Counted from the stretch's first letter, positions 26,927 to 37,027 are shown. The stretch is DNA of 64,000 bases from an uncultured Pelagibacteraceae bacterium (GCA_902584685.1 CACIAP010000002.1:1-64000), one strand, 5' to 3'. Translations and numbers: made by a program. The notes: a model not told the origin generated them from the sequence alone.

Positions 26927-28548
26927 ATTTTTTCAATCGACCAATTTATTTCTTCTTCTTCGTTCGAGATAGATCCATTAATAAAAATATTGAAATTTTC
27001 TGAAAAAGAGTTTTTTCTCCCAAAATAAAGACCTTTTTCGATATCAAAAATTTCTTTATCACAAGTAAATTTCCAACCAGATTTTTTCAGTTGTATTAAT
27101 ATAGATTTTTGATCTTGTGTTTTAATCGCATTTGTAGCAGGCATAAGATGGAAGCGAATTTCATATTCTAAATTTTGAAAACCTTTTTTAGATATAATTT
27201 TATCGGTTCCAATAAATTTGTTTTCATTTTTGAGAAAGATAAGATCTCTTTGAATATTTAGTCCATATTTTTTTTGGTAACCATCATGTTTTGCTGAGAT
27301 ATGCCATTTATCTTGATCTTCCTCTATTTTTTTATCAAATATTTTTAGGTTACTTTTGAGAAAATTTTGACCATTAGGGTTTTTTGAAAAAGAACATGAA
27401 GAACTATCATCAATTGAAATAGTTGAATGTGATGCTGTTGATTTTGAAATAATATTTAATTTATGCTTAAAATCTTGATAGTACCCGCAATTAGTAATAA
27501 GTTTTTCATTGTCATAAAAAAATTCGAAAGATAATGCCCCAGATTGATATTCTGATGAATTTTTCTTTTCTGGAGATGAACCAACATCCATTGCTAAACA
27601 ATTTTTTTTATGCGAGAGAATTGCGTAACCACCTAAATTATTTAAGTTATTTTTAAATTTATAATCATGGATTTTAAGAAAATTTTGAAAATCAAGGTTA
27701 TTTATTTCTTGATTACCATTAAATAAAAATTTCTTTTCATTTTCTTTAAAGAAAAATGCATAACATTTGCCCAAATAATATATAATTTCATTTAGATGTT
27801 CAGGAATTTCATTCTGTGAGTCTCTAAGAAGTTCCCTTATAAATATTAAATACTTCATGTAAAAAAGTAGTTGTCTTGGACTTCTAGATTTTGGAAATCC
27901 ATCTAATTCAAAAGATGAATTGATAATTTTTTTTAACAAATTTAGGCCAAAGTCTAGATATTTTGTTTGGCCATTAAAAGATAAACTGGCAAGAATTATC
28001 GCAGCACACCCCAACATTTTGTCGTTTAAAGTTGAAGAGTTATCAATCTCATTAATTAAATGATTTACTTGCTTCTTAATGTTTCTAGAAAATAAAATTT
28101 TATAATTTTCTGTCGCATCTTCATAAGTAATCTGACTATTAGAAATCCATGAAATAATTCTTTTTGCCAATGTATCTGTTTCCCAACTTTTTGGCGAATA
28201 GCTTTCATAATTTCCGATCCAGTTTGATATTATATTTTGAGTAATTTTTTTTGATGATTTTAAGTTAATTGTAAACAACCAATAAAAACTATGAATCTTT
28301 TTAAAATCTTTATCATTAAGATCAATTTTATTCCAAACATCTTCAAGACTAAAATCTTCAATTCTAAAATTTCTCTCTTTTGATTTAATAATACAATTTA
28401 GTAAACTTAAATTTGGAACATAATTTAAGCCTCCATCAAATACTCTAGATATCTTCCGGTTATAAATATTTGAGTTGAGATATATTTTTCTAATTTGTTT
28501 ATAAAGATAAGAAAGAGAATTATTTAAAAATTTTTCTTTTGCTATCAT
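26923..28548 (-). CDS. Heparinase II/III-like protein
   Basis: A 541-residue protein with a helical toroid N-terminal half and a beta-sheet C-terminal half typical of the heparinase II/III family. The central ISKSTASHSTISIDDSSS matches the family HST region, and CGYYQDF precedes it. Such genes are widely found next to purH in alphaproteobacteria, where they are thought to act on an unidentified uronate-containing polysaccharide. There is no clear signal peptide, so a periplasmic location is uncertain. It lies between rpe and purH. Confidence 0.82.
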   Translation of the reverse strand: MIAKEKFLNNSLSYLYKQIRKIYLNSNIYNRKISRVFDGGLNYVPNLSLLNCIIKSKERNFRIEDFSLEDVWNKIDLNDKDFKKIHSFYWLFTINLKSSKKITQNIISNWIGNYESYSPKSWETDTLAKRIISWISNSQITYEDATENYKILFSRNIKKQVNHLINEIDNSSTLNDKMLGCAAIILASLSFNGQTKYLDFGLNLLKKIINSSFELDGFPKSRSPRQLLFYMKYLIFIRELLRDSQNEIPEHLNEIIYYLGKCYAFFFKENEKKFLFNGNQEINNLDFQNFLKIHDYKFKNNLNNLGGYAILSHKKNCLAMDVGSSPEKKNSSEYQSGALSFEFFYDNEKLITNCGYYQDFKHKLNIISKSTASHSTISIDDSSSCSFSKNPNGQNFLKSNLKIFDKKIEEDQDKWHISAKHDGYQKKYGLNIQRDLIFLKNENKFIGTDKIISKKGFQNLEYEIRFHLMPATNAIKTQDQKSILIQLKKSGWKFTCDKEIFDIEKGLYFGRKNSFSENFNIFINGSISNEEEEINWSIEKI

Positions 28549-28554
28549 GATAAA

Positions 28555-29214
28555 TTAAATCGATTTAAGAAAATCTATATTCTTTTTTATATCTCCATTG
28601 TTCTCTTTAAAAATTGTAGTCCCTGATACCAAGATATTTGCGCCAGCATCAATTACTGATTTGAAATTTGAAAAATTAATTCCACCATCAACTTCAATAT
28701 CAAAATTTAATTTTTTTTTATCTTTTAAATTTTTTAAGCTTTTAATTTTTTCTAAAACATCAGATATAAATTTTTGACCACCAAAACCTGGATAAACACT
28801 CATAATAAGTATTAGATCAATTTTATCTAGATAATCTTCAATAATATCAATTTTAGTGTCTGGGTTTAAAGATATGCCTACCTTTTTTTTAAAACTTTTA
28901 ATTTCATCAATGGACTCTTGTAAATGAGGAGTAGCCTCTGGATGAATTGTAATGATATCTGCTCCTGCATTTGCAAAATCTTTTATATATTTATGAACTG
29001 GACTAATCATTAAATGAACGTCAAATGGAAGTGAAGTTTTACTTCTTAGAGCTTTAATAACAGGTGGACCAATAGTAATATTGGGTACAAAGTGGCCGTC
29101 CATTACATCCACATGAATCATGTCTGCTCCCGCCGTTTCAAGTTTTTTTATATCTTTTTCTAAATTACTGAAATCAGCTGAAAGTATTGATGGAGATATT
29201 TGAATTTTTTTCAT
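28555..29214 (-). CDS. rpe: Ribulose-phosphate 3-epimerase
   Basis: Interconverts ribulose 5-phosphate and xylulose 5-phosphate. 219-residue barrel with SPSILSADFSNLEKDIKK, VDVMDGHFVPNITIGP (metal-binding His and Asp), HLMISPVHKY, MSVYPGFGGQKF and EVDGGINFSN followed by the phosphate-binding LVSGTTIF. Six bases before the heparinase-like gene, so the two are probably co-transcribed with purH. Confidence 0.97.
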   Translation of the reverse strand: MKKIQISPSILSADFSNLEKDIKKLETAGADMIHVDVMDGHFVPNITIGPPVIKALRSKTSLPFDVHLMISPVHKYIKDFANAGADIITIHPEATPHLQESIDEIKSFKKKVGISLNPDTKIDIIEDYLDKIDLILIMSVYPGFGGQKFISDVLEKIKSLKNLKDKKKLNFDIEVDGGINFSNFKSVIDAGANILVSGTTIFKENNGDIKKNIDFLKSI

Positions 29215-29257
29215 TGATACTTAGAATACTAGTATCAATTTTTGTTTTTTTTTTGAA

Positions 29258-29608
29258 TCAATTTTTACCAAAAATTTGGTATATTTGAATGGCAATTTCA
29301 CTTTCTAATGGAAATGACAACATTCCCATTACAGAATAGCCTAATAGATAAGGCATTAAGTAAAATCTAAACATGTAAAAAAACCAAGCAACATAAAGTG
29401 GTATCAAAGGCTTTATGATGAAGGATGGAGTAATAAATGCAAATATTCTTATAAATGGATCGGTCATCTTCACAAATATCTTCATAAAGAAGAAATTTGA
29501 GTCCTCTCTTTGAAATATGTTCATCGCAACTCTTCCAATTAGCGTCCACATAATTACGCCCATAACGTAATCGATTAAATAAACCATTGGATGAAAGTTT
29601 GCGTACAT
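29258..29608 (-). CDS. YggT-like integral membrane protein
   Basis: A 116-residue hydrophobic protein with three or four membrane helices. The segment MKIFVKMTDPFIRIFAFITP resembles the YggT family's TDPFLxPxRxxxP. A separate 95-residue YggT family protein is encoded at 38811-39098. Function unknown; YggT proteins have been tied to osmotic and division-related phenotypes in other bacteria. It starts just past the symporter terminator and precedes rpe by 43 bases. Confidence 0.6.
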   Translation of the reverse strand: MYANFHPMVYLIDYVMGVIMWTLIGRVAMNIFQREDSNFFFMKIFVKMTDPFIRIFAFITPSFIIKPLIPLYVAWFFYMFRFYLMPYLLGYSVMGMLSFPLESEIAIQIYQIFGKN

Positions 29609-29623
29609 GAGTTTAAAAAGATT

Positions 29624-29647
29624 GAAGGGGCGAAAACTCGCCCCTTC
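29624..29647 (-). terminator. Rho-independent terminator of the symporter operon
   Basis: A perfect 10-base-pair GC-rich stem (GAAGGGGCGA with TCGCCCCTTC) has a four-base loop. On the minus strand it is followed within three bases by a run of T (complement of AAAAA at 29615-29619). It sits 12 bases after the actP-like stop. In this AT-rich sequence such a GC-rich hairpin stands out. Confidence 0.9.
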
Positions 29648-29659
29648 GAAAGTAATTAT

Positions 29660-31480
29660 TTAGTGTTGTTTACCAAGTATCGCTTTACCGCTAGGTATTC
29701 GTACTTCGTCAACCATTCTTTGAGTAGCAGCATCAGGTGCTTTAGTCATCAAGCTGACTACCACCATCAATACTAAGCTTACTAAAGATCCAACAATACC
29801 AAATGTTAATTGAGTAACTCCCCAGAATCCAGGGTAACCACTTCTCACAGCAATTAGATATGCTGTACCAGCAATTAAACCACCTAACATTCCAGCAACT
29901 GCTCCTTGAGCATTAGCTCTCTTCCACCATACTCCTAGTACAAGTGGGAAGAACAATCCTGACATCGCAAAGTCAAAAGCCCAGATGACTGAACCTAAGA
30001 TACCTTGAATCTCAAGAGCTGCAATTGTTGCTCCTGCAAAACCAATTAATACAAGTAATACCCTTGCAACGATAAGTCTTTTCGCTGTCTCTGCTTTAGG
30101 GTTAATCATCTTGTAGTAAACGTCATGCGATAGAGCATTTGATATCGCTAACACTAATCCGTCAGCTGTTGACATGGCAGCAGCCATACCTCCAGCAGCA
30201 ACTAGACCAGAAATTACGTATGGTAATCCTGCTATCTCTGGAGTAGCCAATACAACGGCTTTACCACCCATGAAAAACTCATTCAATTCAAGTGTTCCAT
30301 TTCCGTTAAAGTCGCTTACAAACATTAAGTTTGCTTGGTTCCAGTTTTGATACCAGTCAATCGCTTGAACTTCAGTGATTGATTTACCAATAATTCCAGT
30401 AGCTAAGTTTGGATCCATTAGTGATAGTTTAGACAAAGTCGCTAACATTGGTGCTGAAGAGTAAAGTAGGAATATAAAGAATAGTGACCAACCTACTGAT
30501 CTTCTTGCAGCTTTCACACTTGGAGTTGTGAAATATCTCATCATAACGTGTGGTAATGAAGCTGTTCCAGCCATCATACAAACCGCTAATGAAATAAATT
30601 TCCAAGGTGTTGTGTTAACTTCTGCGTGCGCTTTAGTTATACCTGCTAAGCCTTTTGGTACCTGTTTTAGGTCAGCTGCAGAGTTTTTAATTTCGCCAAG
30701 ACCGAACTGAGCTTCTAACTCAGCGATCCTTGCTACTTCATCTGCTAACATAAAGTGTGGAAATACTCCCGCACCCATTTTGTTACTGATCCAGAAAACT
30801 GGTAACAAGTATGCAATAATCAGTACGATGTACTGAGCAACTTGCGTCCAAGTAACTGCTCTCATTCCACCAAGCATTGAACACATCAATATACTTGCAA
30901 GACCAACGTACACAGCAATCTCGAAAGGAATATCAAGTGCAACTGATGCAATTGTTCCTGTCGCGTTTATCTGTGCAGTCACGTATGTGAATGATGCAAC
31001 TGTTAAGACTATTACCGCAGATAGTCTAGCCATGTTTCCGCCATATCTAGTTCCAATAAAATCTGGAACTGTATAGCAACCAAACTTTCTTAAGTATGGT
31101 GCTAATAGCGAAGCAACTAGTACGTATCCACCCGTCCAACCAACAAGCAATGCCATATAGCCGTAACCCTTGAAGTAAATTCCTCCAGCCATCGCAACGA
31201 ATGAAGCACCAGACATCCAGTCTGCTGCAGTAGCCATTCCGTTGAATACTGTTGGAACCTGTCTTCCAGCTACGTAATATGCATCTGTTTGCATTGTACG
31301 TGATAGGTAACCAATCAACGCATAAATTAAAACTGTAAACGCAACAAAGAAAATACCAATTAACTTTGCTGACATTCCAGCTTGTTCAGCAATCGCCATT
31401 AAGATTATGAAAACGATAAACCCGCCGGTATATGTTCCATAAATCTTAGGAAGATTGTCTATAAATTTACCTTTAAACAT
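29660..31480 (-). CDS. Sodium:solute symporter, ActP-like (acetate/small organic acid)
   Basis: A 606-residue member of the SSS family with about 13-14 membrane helices (YVAGRQVPTVFNGMATAADW, GWTGGYVLVASLLAPYLRKF, AAAMSTADGLVLAISNALSHD). It belongs to the branch paired with a DUF4212 small subunit, encoded just upstream. ActP relatives import acetate and similar acids with Na+. Acs, which activates acetate, is encoded nearby at 32486-34591. A long insert around residues 225-290 and 360-400 lies between helices. Codons are noticeably richer in C- and G-ending forms than in neighbours, suggesting high expression. Confidence 0.9.
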   Translation of the reverse strand: MFKGKFIDNLPKIYGTYTGGFIVFIILMAIAEQAGMSAKLIGIFFVAFTVLIYALIGYLSRTMQTDAYYVAGRQVPTVFNGMATAADWMSGASFVAMAGGIYFKGYGYMALLVGWTGGYVLVASLLAPYLRKFGCYTVPDFIGTRYGGNMARLSAVIVLTVASFTYVTAQINATGTIASVALDIPFEIAVYVGLASILMCSMLGGMRAVTWTQVAQYIVLIIAYLLPVFWISNKMGAGVFPHFMLADEVARIAELEAQFGLGEIKNSAADLKQVPKGLAGITKAHAEVNTTPWKFISLAVCMMAGTASLPHVMMRYFTTPSVKAARRSVGWSLFFIFLLYSSAPMLATLSKLSLMDPNLATGIIGKSITEVQAIDWYQNWNQANLMFVSDFNGNGTLELNEFFMGGKAVVLATPEIAGLPYVISGLVAAGGMAAAMSTADGLVLAISNALSHDVYYKMINPKAETAKRLIVARVLLVLIGFAGATIAALEIQGILGSVIWAFDFAMSGLFFPLVLGVWWKRANAQGAVAGMLGGLIAGTAYLIAVRSGYPGFWGVTQLTFGIVGSLVSLVLMVVVSLMTKAPDAATQRMVDEVRIPSGKAILGKQH

Positions 31481-31743
31481 TAGTCATCCTCTCTTTCAGT
31501 GTAGCCGAACTCTTCGTCAATTTTTTCTTGTCTATTCGCAAACCAGAAAATCAGTATTACGAAAATTCCAAGAGAACCTTGACATGTCATGTAATAAGAC
31601 AACGGATATCCAAGTGGTCTTATTGATGACGCTTCCATCTCGGCGCCGAAGAAAAAGATGCCAATAGAGAAAACGAACCAGATTGCTAACGTTATGAATA
31701 GCAACATCCTAGTCTTTTCCCAGTGTTGTTGTTGTTTTGACAT
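31480..31743 (-). CDS. DUF4212 symporter small subunit
   Basis: About 87 residues with two membrane helices (about 11-31 and 47-68), and PLSYYMTCQGSLGIFVILIFW in the second. DUF4212 proteins occur directly upstream of ActP-type symporters and are taken as a small subunit. I choose ATG at 31743 (MSKQQQHWEKT) because GGGAGGG lies 8 bases upstream, one of the strongest ribosome-binding sites in the window. A longer frame from 31794 is unsupported. Its stop meets the symporter start. A leader of roughly 120 bases separates it from the divergent gene. Confidence 0.92.
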   Translation of the reverse strand: MSKQQQHWEKTRMLLFITLAIWFVFSIGIFFFGAEMEASSIRPLGYPLSYYMTCQGSLGIFVILIFWFANRQEKIDEEFGYTEREDD

Positions 31744-31865
31744 TTTTTTTCCCTCCCTATAGGTTAAAAGACGAAACATTACCCAAAATGACATAGATTG
31801 GAACCCCTAAAAATGTTACAATTAAGTGTGTTTTTACACAATTAGGCAACTTGTAGTAGAAAATA

Positions 31866-32489
31866 ATGCTAAAATATAAATTCAATCTAAAAGATATAAG
31901 TCTTGCTGATTTTAAAGTCTATTTAGCAGCAATGTTTAAAGCAGTGCTTCCAAAGAGCAAGTTGAGGAATTTAGACGACTTAAAAAAATTTATTCAACAG
32001 AAATCAGCCTGGGTAACTCAGGTTACTCTTTATAATTATTTAAAAACCAGAATGGGAACTAGATACGTTTTGCATTTTGATAATGAAGTGTTTTTATCTT
32101 CAATAAATAAGGCAAAATGGAATATTTATTATGTGGCCCTTCAAGATCTTACTTTCTACAGCTTTTCATACTTAAATTATTTCTTTAAATACGAAGACAC
32201 AGCAAAATCCAAAATGATTTATGAAGAGATCATGCATGATGAACTTAAGAATGGAATGCCAGATGATATTATTGCAAAAGGCAAAGCCACATTTGATAAA
32301 AGATTAGAGGAAATTGATTGGAAAAAATATTTTAGCTCTTTACCATTTAATAAGAGCGCTTTGGCTTTATATGAATGGGCACCAATTGCTGAGGAACTAA
32401 AAACTTTAGATAGAAAAATTGTTTTAAACTCTATGATACTGAAATGGGATAACATTAAAGAAGAATTCGAAAAGAGAATTAATTTTTAA
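31866..32489 (+). CDS. Conserved-looking protein of unknown function
   Basis: A 207-residue soluble protein with no signal peptide or membrane helix, and no domain I can name. It is predicted mostly helical with many aromatic residues, including [20 protein letters not shown] in the middle and [15 protein letters not shown] at the end. It is divergent from the symporter pair and convergent with acs (4-base overlap), so it sits inside an acetate-uptake and activation neighbourhood. A role there is only an inference from position. Confidence 0.7.
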   Translation: MLKYKFNLKDISLADFKVYLAAMFKAVLPKSKLRNLDDLKKFIQQKSAWVTQVTLYNYLKTRMGTRYVLHFDNEVFLSSINKAKWNIYYVALQDLTFYSFSYLNYFFKYEDTAKSKMIYEEIMHDELKNGMPDDIIAKGKATFDKRLEEIDWKKYFSSLPFNKSALALYEWAPIAEELKTLDRKIVLNSMILKWDNIKEEFEKRINF

Positions 32490-34591
32490 ATATTTTTTCT
32501 TTCATCAACAAGACTTTTTACAACACTAGGATCTGCTAAGGTTGTTGTGTCGCCAAGTTGATCGTGTTCATTTGCAGCAATCTTTCTTAAAATTCTTCTC
32601 ATTATTTTTCCCGACCTAGTTTTAGGTAGTCCTGGAGAAAAATGAATTATATCTGGTGTAGCTATCGGCCCAATTTGTTTTCTTACCCAAAGCTTCAAAT
32701 CTCTTTCCAAATCACCGTCAGGATTTTCACCCACATTAAGGGTTACATAACAATACAAACCATTTCCTTTAATGTCATGAGGATAGCCTACGACTGCAGC
32801 TTCTGCCACTTTAGGATGAGCAACAAAAGCACTTTCTATTTCAGCAGTTCCTAAGTTGTGACCCGATACAATTATAACATCATCAACTCTTCCTGTTATC
32901 CAATAGTAACCATCTTTATCTCTTCGACATCCATCACCAGTAAAGTATTTTCCATCAAATTGAGAAAAATATGTTTCAATAAATCTATTATGATCCCCGT
33001 AAACAGTTCTCATTTGTCCCGGCCATGATTGCGCAATACATAATCTACCCTGTGCTTCGCCTTTTAAAACATTTCCATCTTTATCAACTATTACAGGTTT
33101 TATTCCATAGAAAGGTTTTGTAGCTGAACCTGGTTTAAGATCTATTGCTCCAGTCTGTGGACTAATTAATATACCACCCGTCTCTGTTTGCCACCAAGTA
33201 TCAACAATTGGACACTTACTATCACCTACAGTTTTGTAATACCACTCCCATGCTTCAGGATTAATTGGTTCTCCTACAGTCCCTAAAAGTTTTAAGCTTT
33301 TTCTAGAAGTTTTTTTAACAGGCCCTTCACCTTCTCTCATTAAGGCTCTAATTGCAGTAGGAGCTGTATAAAAAATATTGACCTTATGCTTATCCACAAT
33401 TTGCCACCATCTTGAACTGTCGGGATAAGTTGGAATTCCTTCAAACATAATTGTCGTTGCTCCGTTAGCTAAAGGCCCATAAATGATATAACTATGTCCT
33501 GTGATCCATCCAATGTCTGCAGTGCACCAATAAATATCTTTTTGTTTGTAGTTAAATATATATTGATGGGTCATAGAGGCGTAAACCATATAACCACCTG
33601 TAGTATGAAGCACACCTTTAGGCTTACCTGTTGAACCAGATGTGTATAAAATAAAAAGAGGATCCTCCGCATTCATTTCCTCGGGTTCACACACAGAGGG
33701 AACATTTTTTGTTATATCGTGATACCATACATCTCTGTCTTCATTCCAATTAATTCTGTTTCCTGTTCTTTTAACAACAACACATTTTTTAACATTGGTA
33801 CAACTCAACAAAGCTTCATCTGTTATTTCTTTCAACGGAATTGTTTTTCCACCTCTGACACCTTCGTCAGCAGTCACAACATAATCTGAATTACAATCAT
33901 TAATTCTACCGGCAATACTGTCAGGCGAAAATCCACCAAAAATTATTGAGTGTATTGCACCAATTCTTGCACATGCCAGCATCGTATATGCAAGCTCCGG
34001 TATCATAGTTAAATAAATCGTTACTCTATCCCCTTTTTTTACACCAATATTTTTTAACCCGTTTGCAATTTTAGATACTTCCGTATGGAGTTGCTTGTAG
34101 CTTATTTTCTTTTGAACTTTTGGATCATCCCCAACCCAAATTATTGCAGTCTTATCTTTATCGTTTTTTAGATGTCTATCTATACAATTTGCTGAAGCAT
34201 TAAGAGTTCCGTCATAGAACCATTTAATATGTACATCAGATTTACTATACTTGACGTCCTTAATCTTAGAATATGGCTTAATCCAGCTTATTCTCTTTCC
34301 TTCTTTTCTCCAAAAAGAGTCATTTTCTTTTAAAGATTGATTGTATTTCTTTTCATACAAGCTTTTTGTAATTATCGCTTTTTTAATCCATTCAGCTTTT
34401 GTCTTATAAATTTTTTCACCATCTTCTTTAGACTGACTAACAGATGTTTTTACTTTTCTCTTTATTTTTTTTTTTTTAGGTTTTAGAGATCTTCTCTTTT
34501 TTGTTTTACGAGAAACCTTTTTTTTCCTCTTTGTAGGTTTTCTTTTTTTAATCTTTTTCCCTTTTTTCTTTTTTCTAGATTTTTTCGGCAT
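32486..34591 (-). CDS. acs: Acetyl-CoA synthetase with lysine/arginine-rich N-terminal extension
   Basis: Converts acetate, ATP and CoA to acetyl-CoA. The core (from about residue 60) is complete: [12 protein letters not shown], the AMP-binding loop [28 protein letters not shown], and [16 protein letters not shown] with the Lys that is acetylated in Salmonella Acs. 701 residues exceeds the usual about 650 because of an added N-terminal tail in which 33 of the first 50 residues are Lys or Arg. No in-frame ATG lies between the tail and the core. The frame is intact. Function of the tail is unknown. Confidence 0.95.
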   Translation of the reverse strand: MPKKSRKKKKGKKIKKRKPTKRKKKVSRKTKKRRSLKPKKKKIKRKVKTSVSQSKEDGEKIYKTKAEWIKKAIITKSLYEKKYNQSLKENDSFWRKEGKRISWIKPYSKIKDVKYSKSDVHIKWFYDGTLNASANCIDRHLKNDKDKTAIIWVGDDPKVQKKISYKQLHTEVSKIANGLKNIGVKKGDRVTIYLTMIPELAYTMLACARIGAIHSIIFGGFSPDSIAGRINDCNSDYVVTADEGVRGGKTIPLKEITDEALLSCTNVKKCVVVKRTGNRINWNEDRDVWYHDITKNVPSVCEPEEMNAEDPLFILYTSGSTGKPKGVLHTTGGYMVYASMTHQYIFNYKQKDIYWCTADIGWITGHSYIIYGPLANGATTIMFEGIPTYPDSSRWWQIVDKHKVNIFYTAPTAIRALMREGEGPVKKTSRKSLKLLGTVGEPINPEAWEWYYKTVGDSKCPIVDTWWQTETGGILISPQTGAIDLKPGSATKPFYGIKPVIVDKDGNVLKGEAQGRLCIAQSWPGQMRTVYGDHNRFIETYFSQFDGKYFTGDGCRRDKDGYYWITGRVDDVIIVSGHNLGTAEIESAFVAHPKVAEAAVVGYPHDIKGNGLYCYVTLNVGENPDGDLERDLKLWVRKQIGPIATPDIIHFSPGLPKTRSGKIMRRILRKIAANEHDQLGDTTTLADPSVVKSLVDERKNI

Positions 34592-34592
34592 A

Positions 34593-35006
34593 CTAAATAT
34601 TACCCATTTTATTTAATATTTTCCAGCTTTTAGAGTCAATTGGCATTACTGATAATCTGCTTTGTTTAATAAGGGGTATTTCAAATAATGAGCTGTTTTT
34701 TTTAATATCCTCTAATTTAATGGGTTTTTTTAATTTTTGTTTAAATCTTACCTTCACGGCTACAAACATTTTTTTTTTATCTGTTGGATCTAAGAAAGCT
34801 TCTTTTATCACTTCTACTATACCAACAATTTCTTTTCCAATATTTGAATGGTAAAAAAAACAAAGATCACCATTTTTCATTTTTTTCAAATTATTTCTTG
34901 CTTGATAATTTCTTACACCATCCCATATCGCTCCTTTGACACCTGCTTTTTCCTGCTGGGTGAGTGACCACACATCCGGCTCTGACTTTATTAACCAATA
35001 TTGCAT
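34593..35006 (-). CDS. EVE domain protein
   Basis: A 137-residue stand-alone EVE (PUA-like) domain. [18 protein letters not shown] and [26 protein letters not shown] are its typical landmarks. EVE domains bind modified bases in nucleic acids. Small proteins of this type in proteobacteria are of unknown role. It is packed between tsaD (immediately upstream) and acs (1 base downstream). Confidence 0.9.
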   Translation of the reverse strand: MQYWLIKSEPDVWSLTQQEKAGVKGAIWDGVRNYQARNNLKKMKNGDLCFFYHSNIGKEIVGIVEVIKEAFLDPTDKKKMFVAVKVRFKQKLKKPIKLEDIKKNSSLFEIPLIKQSRLSVMPIDSKSWKILNKMGNI

Positions 35007-36077
35007 TTAGATTTCTACCCCGGCGCCCTTAAGAAACTTTGCTTTATTGTCTAATTGCCATCTTGGGTTCGCTTCAAAATTATGTTTATCAAATTTTTTC
35101 TTCTTGTACCTTTCCAGACCTGCTAGCGCAATCATCGCTGCATTATCGGTACACAATTTTAAATCGGGAAAGAAAATTTTAAATTTTTCATCTTGGCATA
35201 ATTTCTTTAAATTAATTCTGATTTGTTTATTAGCAGCAACACCACCCGCAACTACTAAAGTTCTATTTTTCGGATAAAGCTCCAAATGTTGTTCAATAGC
35301 TTTTTTCGTTTTTTTATACAAAATATCAAGAACAGTTTTTTGAAAACTTGCTGCAAGATCGTTTTTATCTTTGTCCGTCTTGATGAATTCTTTTGTTCTT
35401 AAGATTGCTGTTTTCAGACCAGCAAAAGATAAATTACACCCACCTCTATTTAAAATAGGCTTTGGTAGCACGAACCTGTTCTCATCTCCATTTTTTGCCA
35501 ATTCTTCGATCTTAGGTCCACCTGGGTAACCAAGATTTAAAAGTTTAGCTGTTTTATCGAATGCCTCACCAAGCGCATCATCTATCGTTGTGCCAAGCCT
35601 TTTGTAGTCACCTAATTTTTTAACAGTTAAGTATTGAGTGTGTCCACCCGAAATTAAAAAAAGTAGATATGGATATTTGATATTAAAATTTAATTTTGGA
35701 CTTAAGGCATGTCCCTCTAAATGATTTACAGCTATAAATGGTTTTTTTAATGATAAAGACAAAGCTTTTGCAAAATTTAAACCAACTGATAAACAAACTA
35801 TTAAACCAGGCCCAGCAGTTGCTGCAACAGCATCAATATCTTTCAATTTTACTTTACTAATTTTTAAAGCTTTCTTTGTCATGATATCAATCTTATCAAG
35901 ATGTGCTCTTGCAGCTAAATCTGGAACCACACCACCAAATTTTTTATGAACTTCAAATTGACTTGAAACAACATTTGATAAAATTTTTGGTCTATTTTTT
36001 CCATTATCTCTCAATATGGATACAGCAGTCTCATCACAACTAGTTTCTATGCCAATAATGATTGTTTTTTTTTTCAT
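35007..36077 (-). CDS. tsaD: tRNA threonylcarbamoyladenosine synthase subunit TsaD
   Basis: Transfers the threonylcarbamoyl group to A37 of ANN-decoding tRNAs. 356 residues. ASKHA-fold ATPase start IIGIETSCDETAVSIL, metal-binding HLEGHALSP, and LISGGHTQ are present. Late landmarks are VAGGVAANKQIR and DNAAMIALAGLERY. Divergent from hemC over a 50-base gap; EVE and acs genes follow. Confidence 0.97.
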   Translation of the reverse strand: MKKKTIIIGIETSCDETAVSILRDNGKNRPKILSNVVSSQFEVHKKFGGVVPDLAARAHLDKIDIMTKKALKISKVKLKDIDAVAATAGPGLIVCLSVGLNFAKALSLSLKKPFIAVNHLEGHALSPKLNFNIKYPYLLFLISGGHTQYLTVKKLGDYKRLGTTIDDALGEAFDKTAKLLNLGYPGGPKIEELAKNGDENRFVLPKPILNRGGCNLSFAGLKTAILRTKEFIKTDKDKNDLAASFQKTVLDILYKKTKKAIEQHLELYPKNRTLVVAGGVAANKQIRINLKKLCQDEKFKIFFPDLKLCTDNAAMIALAGLERYKKKKFDKHNFEANPRWQLDNKAKFLKGAGVEI

Positions 36078-36127
36078 AAAAGGTTTTTATTAATGTAATT
36101 TACTCTAAAAATAAAAAAATTAAATAA

Positions 36128-37027
36128 ATGGAAAAACTTATAATTGGTTCTAGAGGAAGTAAATTGGCATTAAAATATGCTGAAATTGCAAAAAAAGCCT
36201 TTCTTAAAGAATTTGATATTGAAATAGAAATTAAAAAAATTATTACAGATGGTGATTTAGTTTTAGATAGAAGGACTAGTGAAATTGGAGGCAAAGGAGA
36301 GTTCATAAAAAATATTGAAAAGGAACTTATAAATAAAAACATTGATGTAGCCGTTCACTCTTTAAAAGATGTTCCATCCTTTAAAACCAAGGGTCTAAGG
36401 ATAGAGTGTTTTCTAAAAAGAAATGATCCTCAAGAAGTTTTAATTAATAAAGAAAAATTAACACTTGATAAAATTAAAAAAAATTCAGTAATCGGCACTT
36501 CCTCATTAAGAAGAGAATTTCAATTAAAACATTTAAGACCAGACTTAAACTTTAAACTAATTAGGGGGAATATTGACACGAGAATTAAAAAATTAGATGA
36601 GGATCAATATGATTCGATTATCTTAGCAAAGGCAGGTTTATTATCTTTATCTATAGAGAACAGAATATCAGAGGTTTTTGAATGTGAGAAAATAGTTCCT
36701 CCAGCAGGTCAAGGAACAATTGTTATACAGTCTAGAGAAGATGATGATAAATTAAATAACACCCTTTCAAAAATTAATCATTTTGAAACTTCAATTGAAG
36801 CAAAAATCGAAAGAAAAATTTTAAGTGTATTAGAGGGTGACTGCAACACAGCAGCAGGCATATATGCTAATGTAAGAGGCAAGAATGTAAAAATTATAGC
36901 TGAATTATTTTCTGATGATGGAAATAAAAAATTTTCTTACAAAGATGAATGTAAAATAGAAGAAGCTCTAAAAATTGCTAAAAAAGCTGGCGATGATTTA
37001 AAAAAACAGTTCGAGATGGATAAATAA
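36128..37027 (+). CDS. hemC: Porphobilinogen deaminase (hydroxymethylbilane synthase)
   Basis: Polymerises four porphobilinogens into hydroxymethylbilane. 299 residues. IIGSRGSKLALKYAE opens the protein, and GEFIKNIEKELINKNIDVAV and HSLKDVPS hold active-site residues. GTSSLRREFQLKHLRPDL is the substrate/cofactor-binding Arg cluster. The dipyrromethane cofactor Cys is in LEGDCNTAAGIYA. Begins a plus-strand run hemC-hemD-mscS-yggT-folD. Confidence 0.97.
   Translation: MEKLIIGSRGSKLALKYAEIAKKAFLKEFDIEIEIKKIITDGDLVLDRRTSEIGGKGEFIKNIEKELINKNIDVAVHSLKDVPSFKTKGLRIECFLKRNDPQEVLINKEKLTLDKIKKNSVIGTSSLRREFQLKHLRPDLNFKLIRGNIDTRIKKLDEDQYDSIILAKAGLLSLSIENRISEVFECEKIVPPAGQGTIVIQSREDDDKLNNTLSKINHFETSIEAKIERKILSVLEGDCNTAAGIYANVRGKNVKIIAELFSDDGNKKFSYKDECKIEEALKIAKKAGDDLKKQFEMDK

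Noticed and set aside
31743..31794. Longer DUF4212 protein from 31794
   Set aside because: The extension would run through the strong GGGAGGG ribosome site, which clearly serves the ATG at 31743.
31800..31865. TGTG...CACA inverted repeat in the symporter leader as an operator
   Set aside because: Only four paired bases per arm with unsymmetrical flanks, not distinguishable from chance.
34440..34591. The basic Acs tail as a frameshift or misread upstream region
   Set aside because: The frame is open and continuous into the core, starts with ATG, and no in-frame ATG lies between the tail and the core. I keep it as coding but flag the homopolymers.
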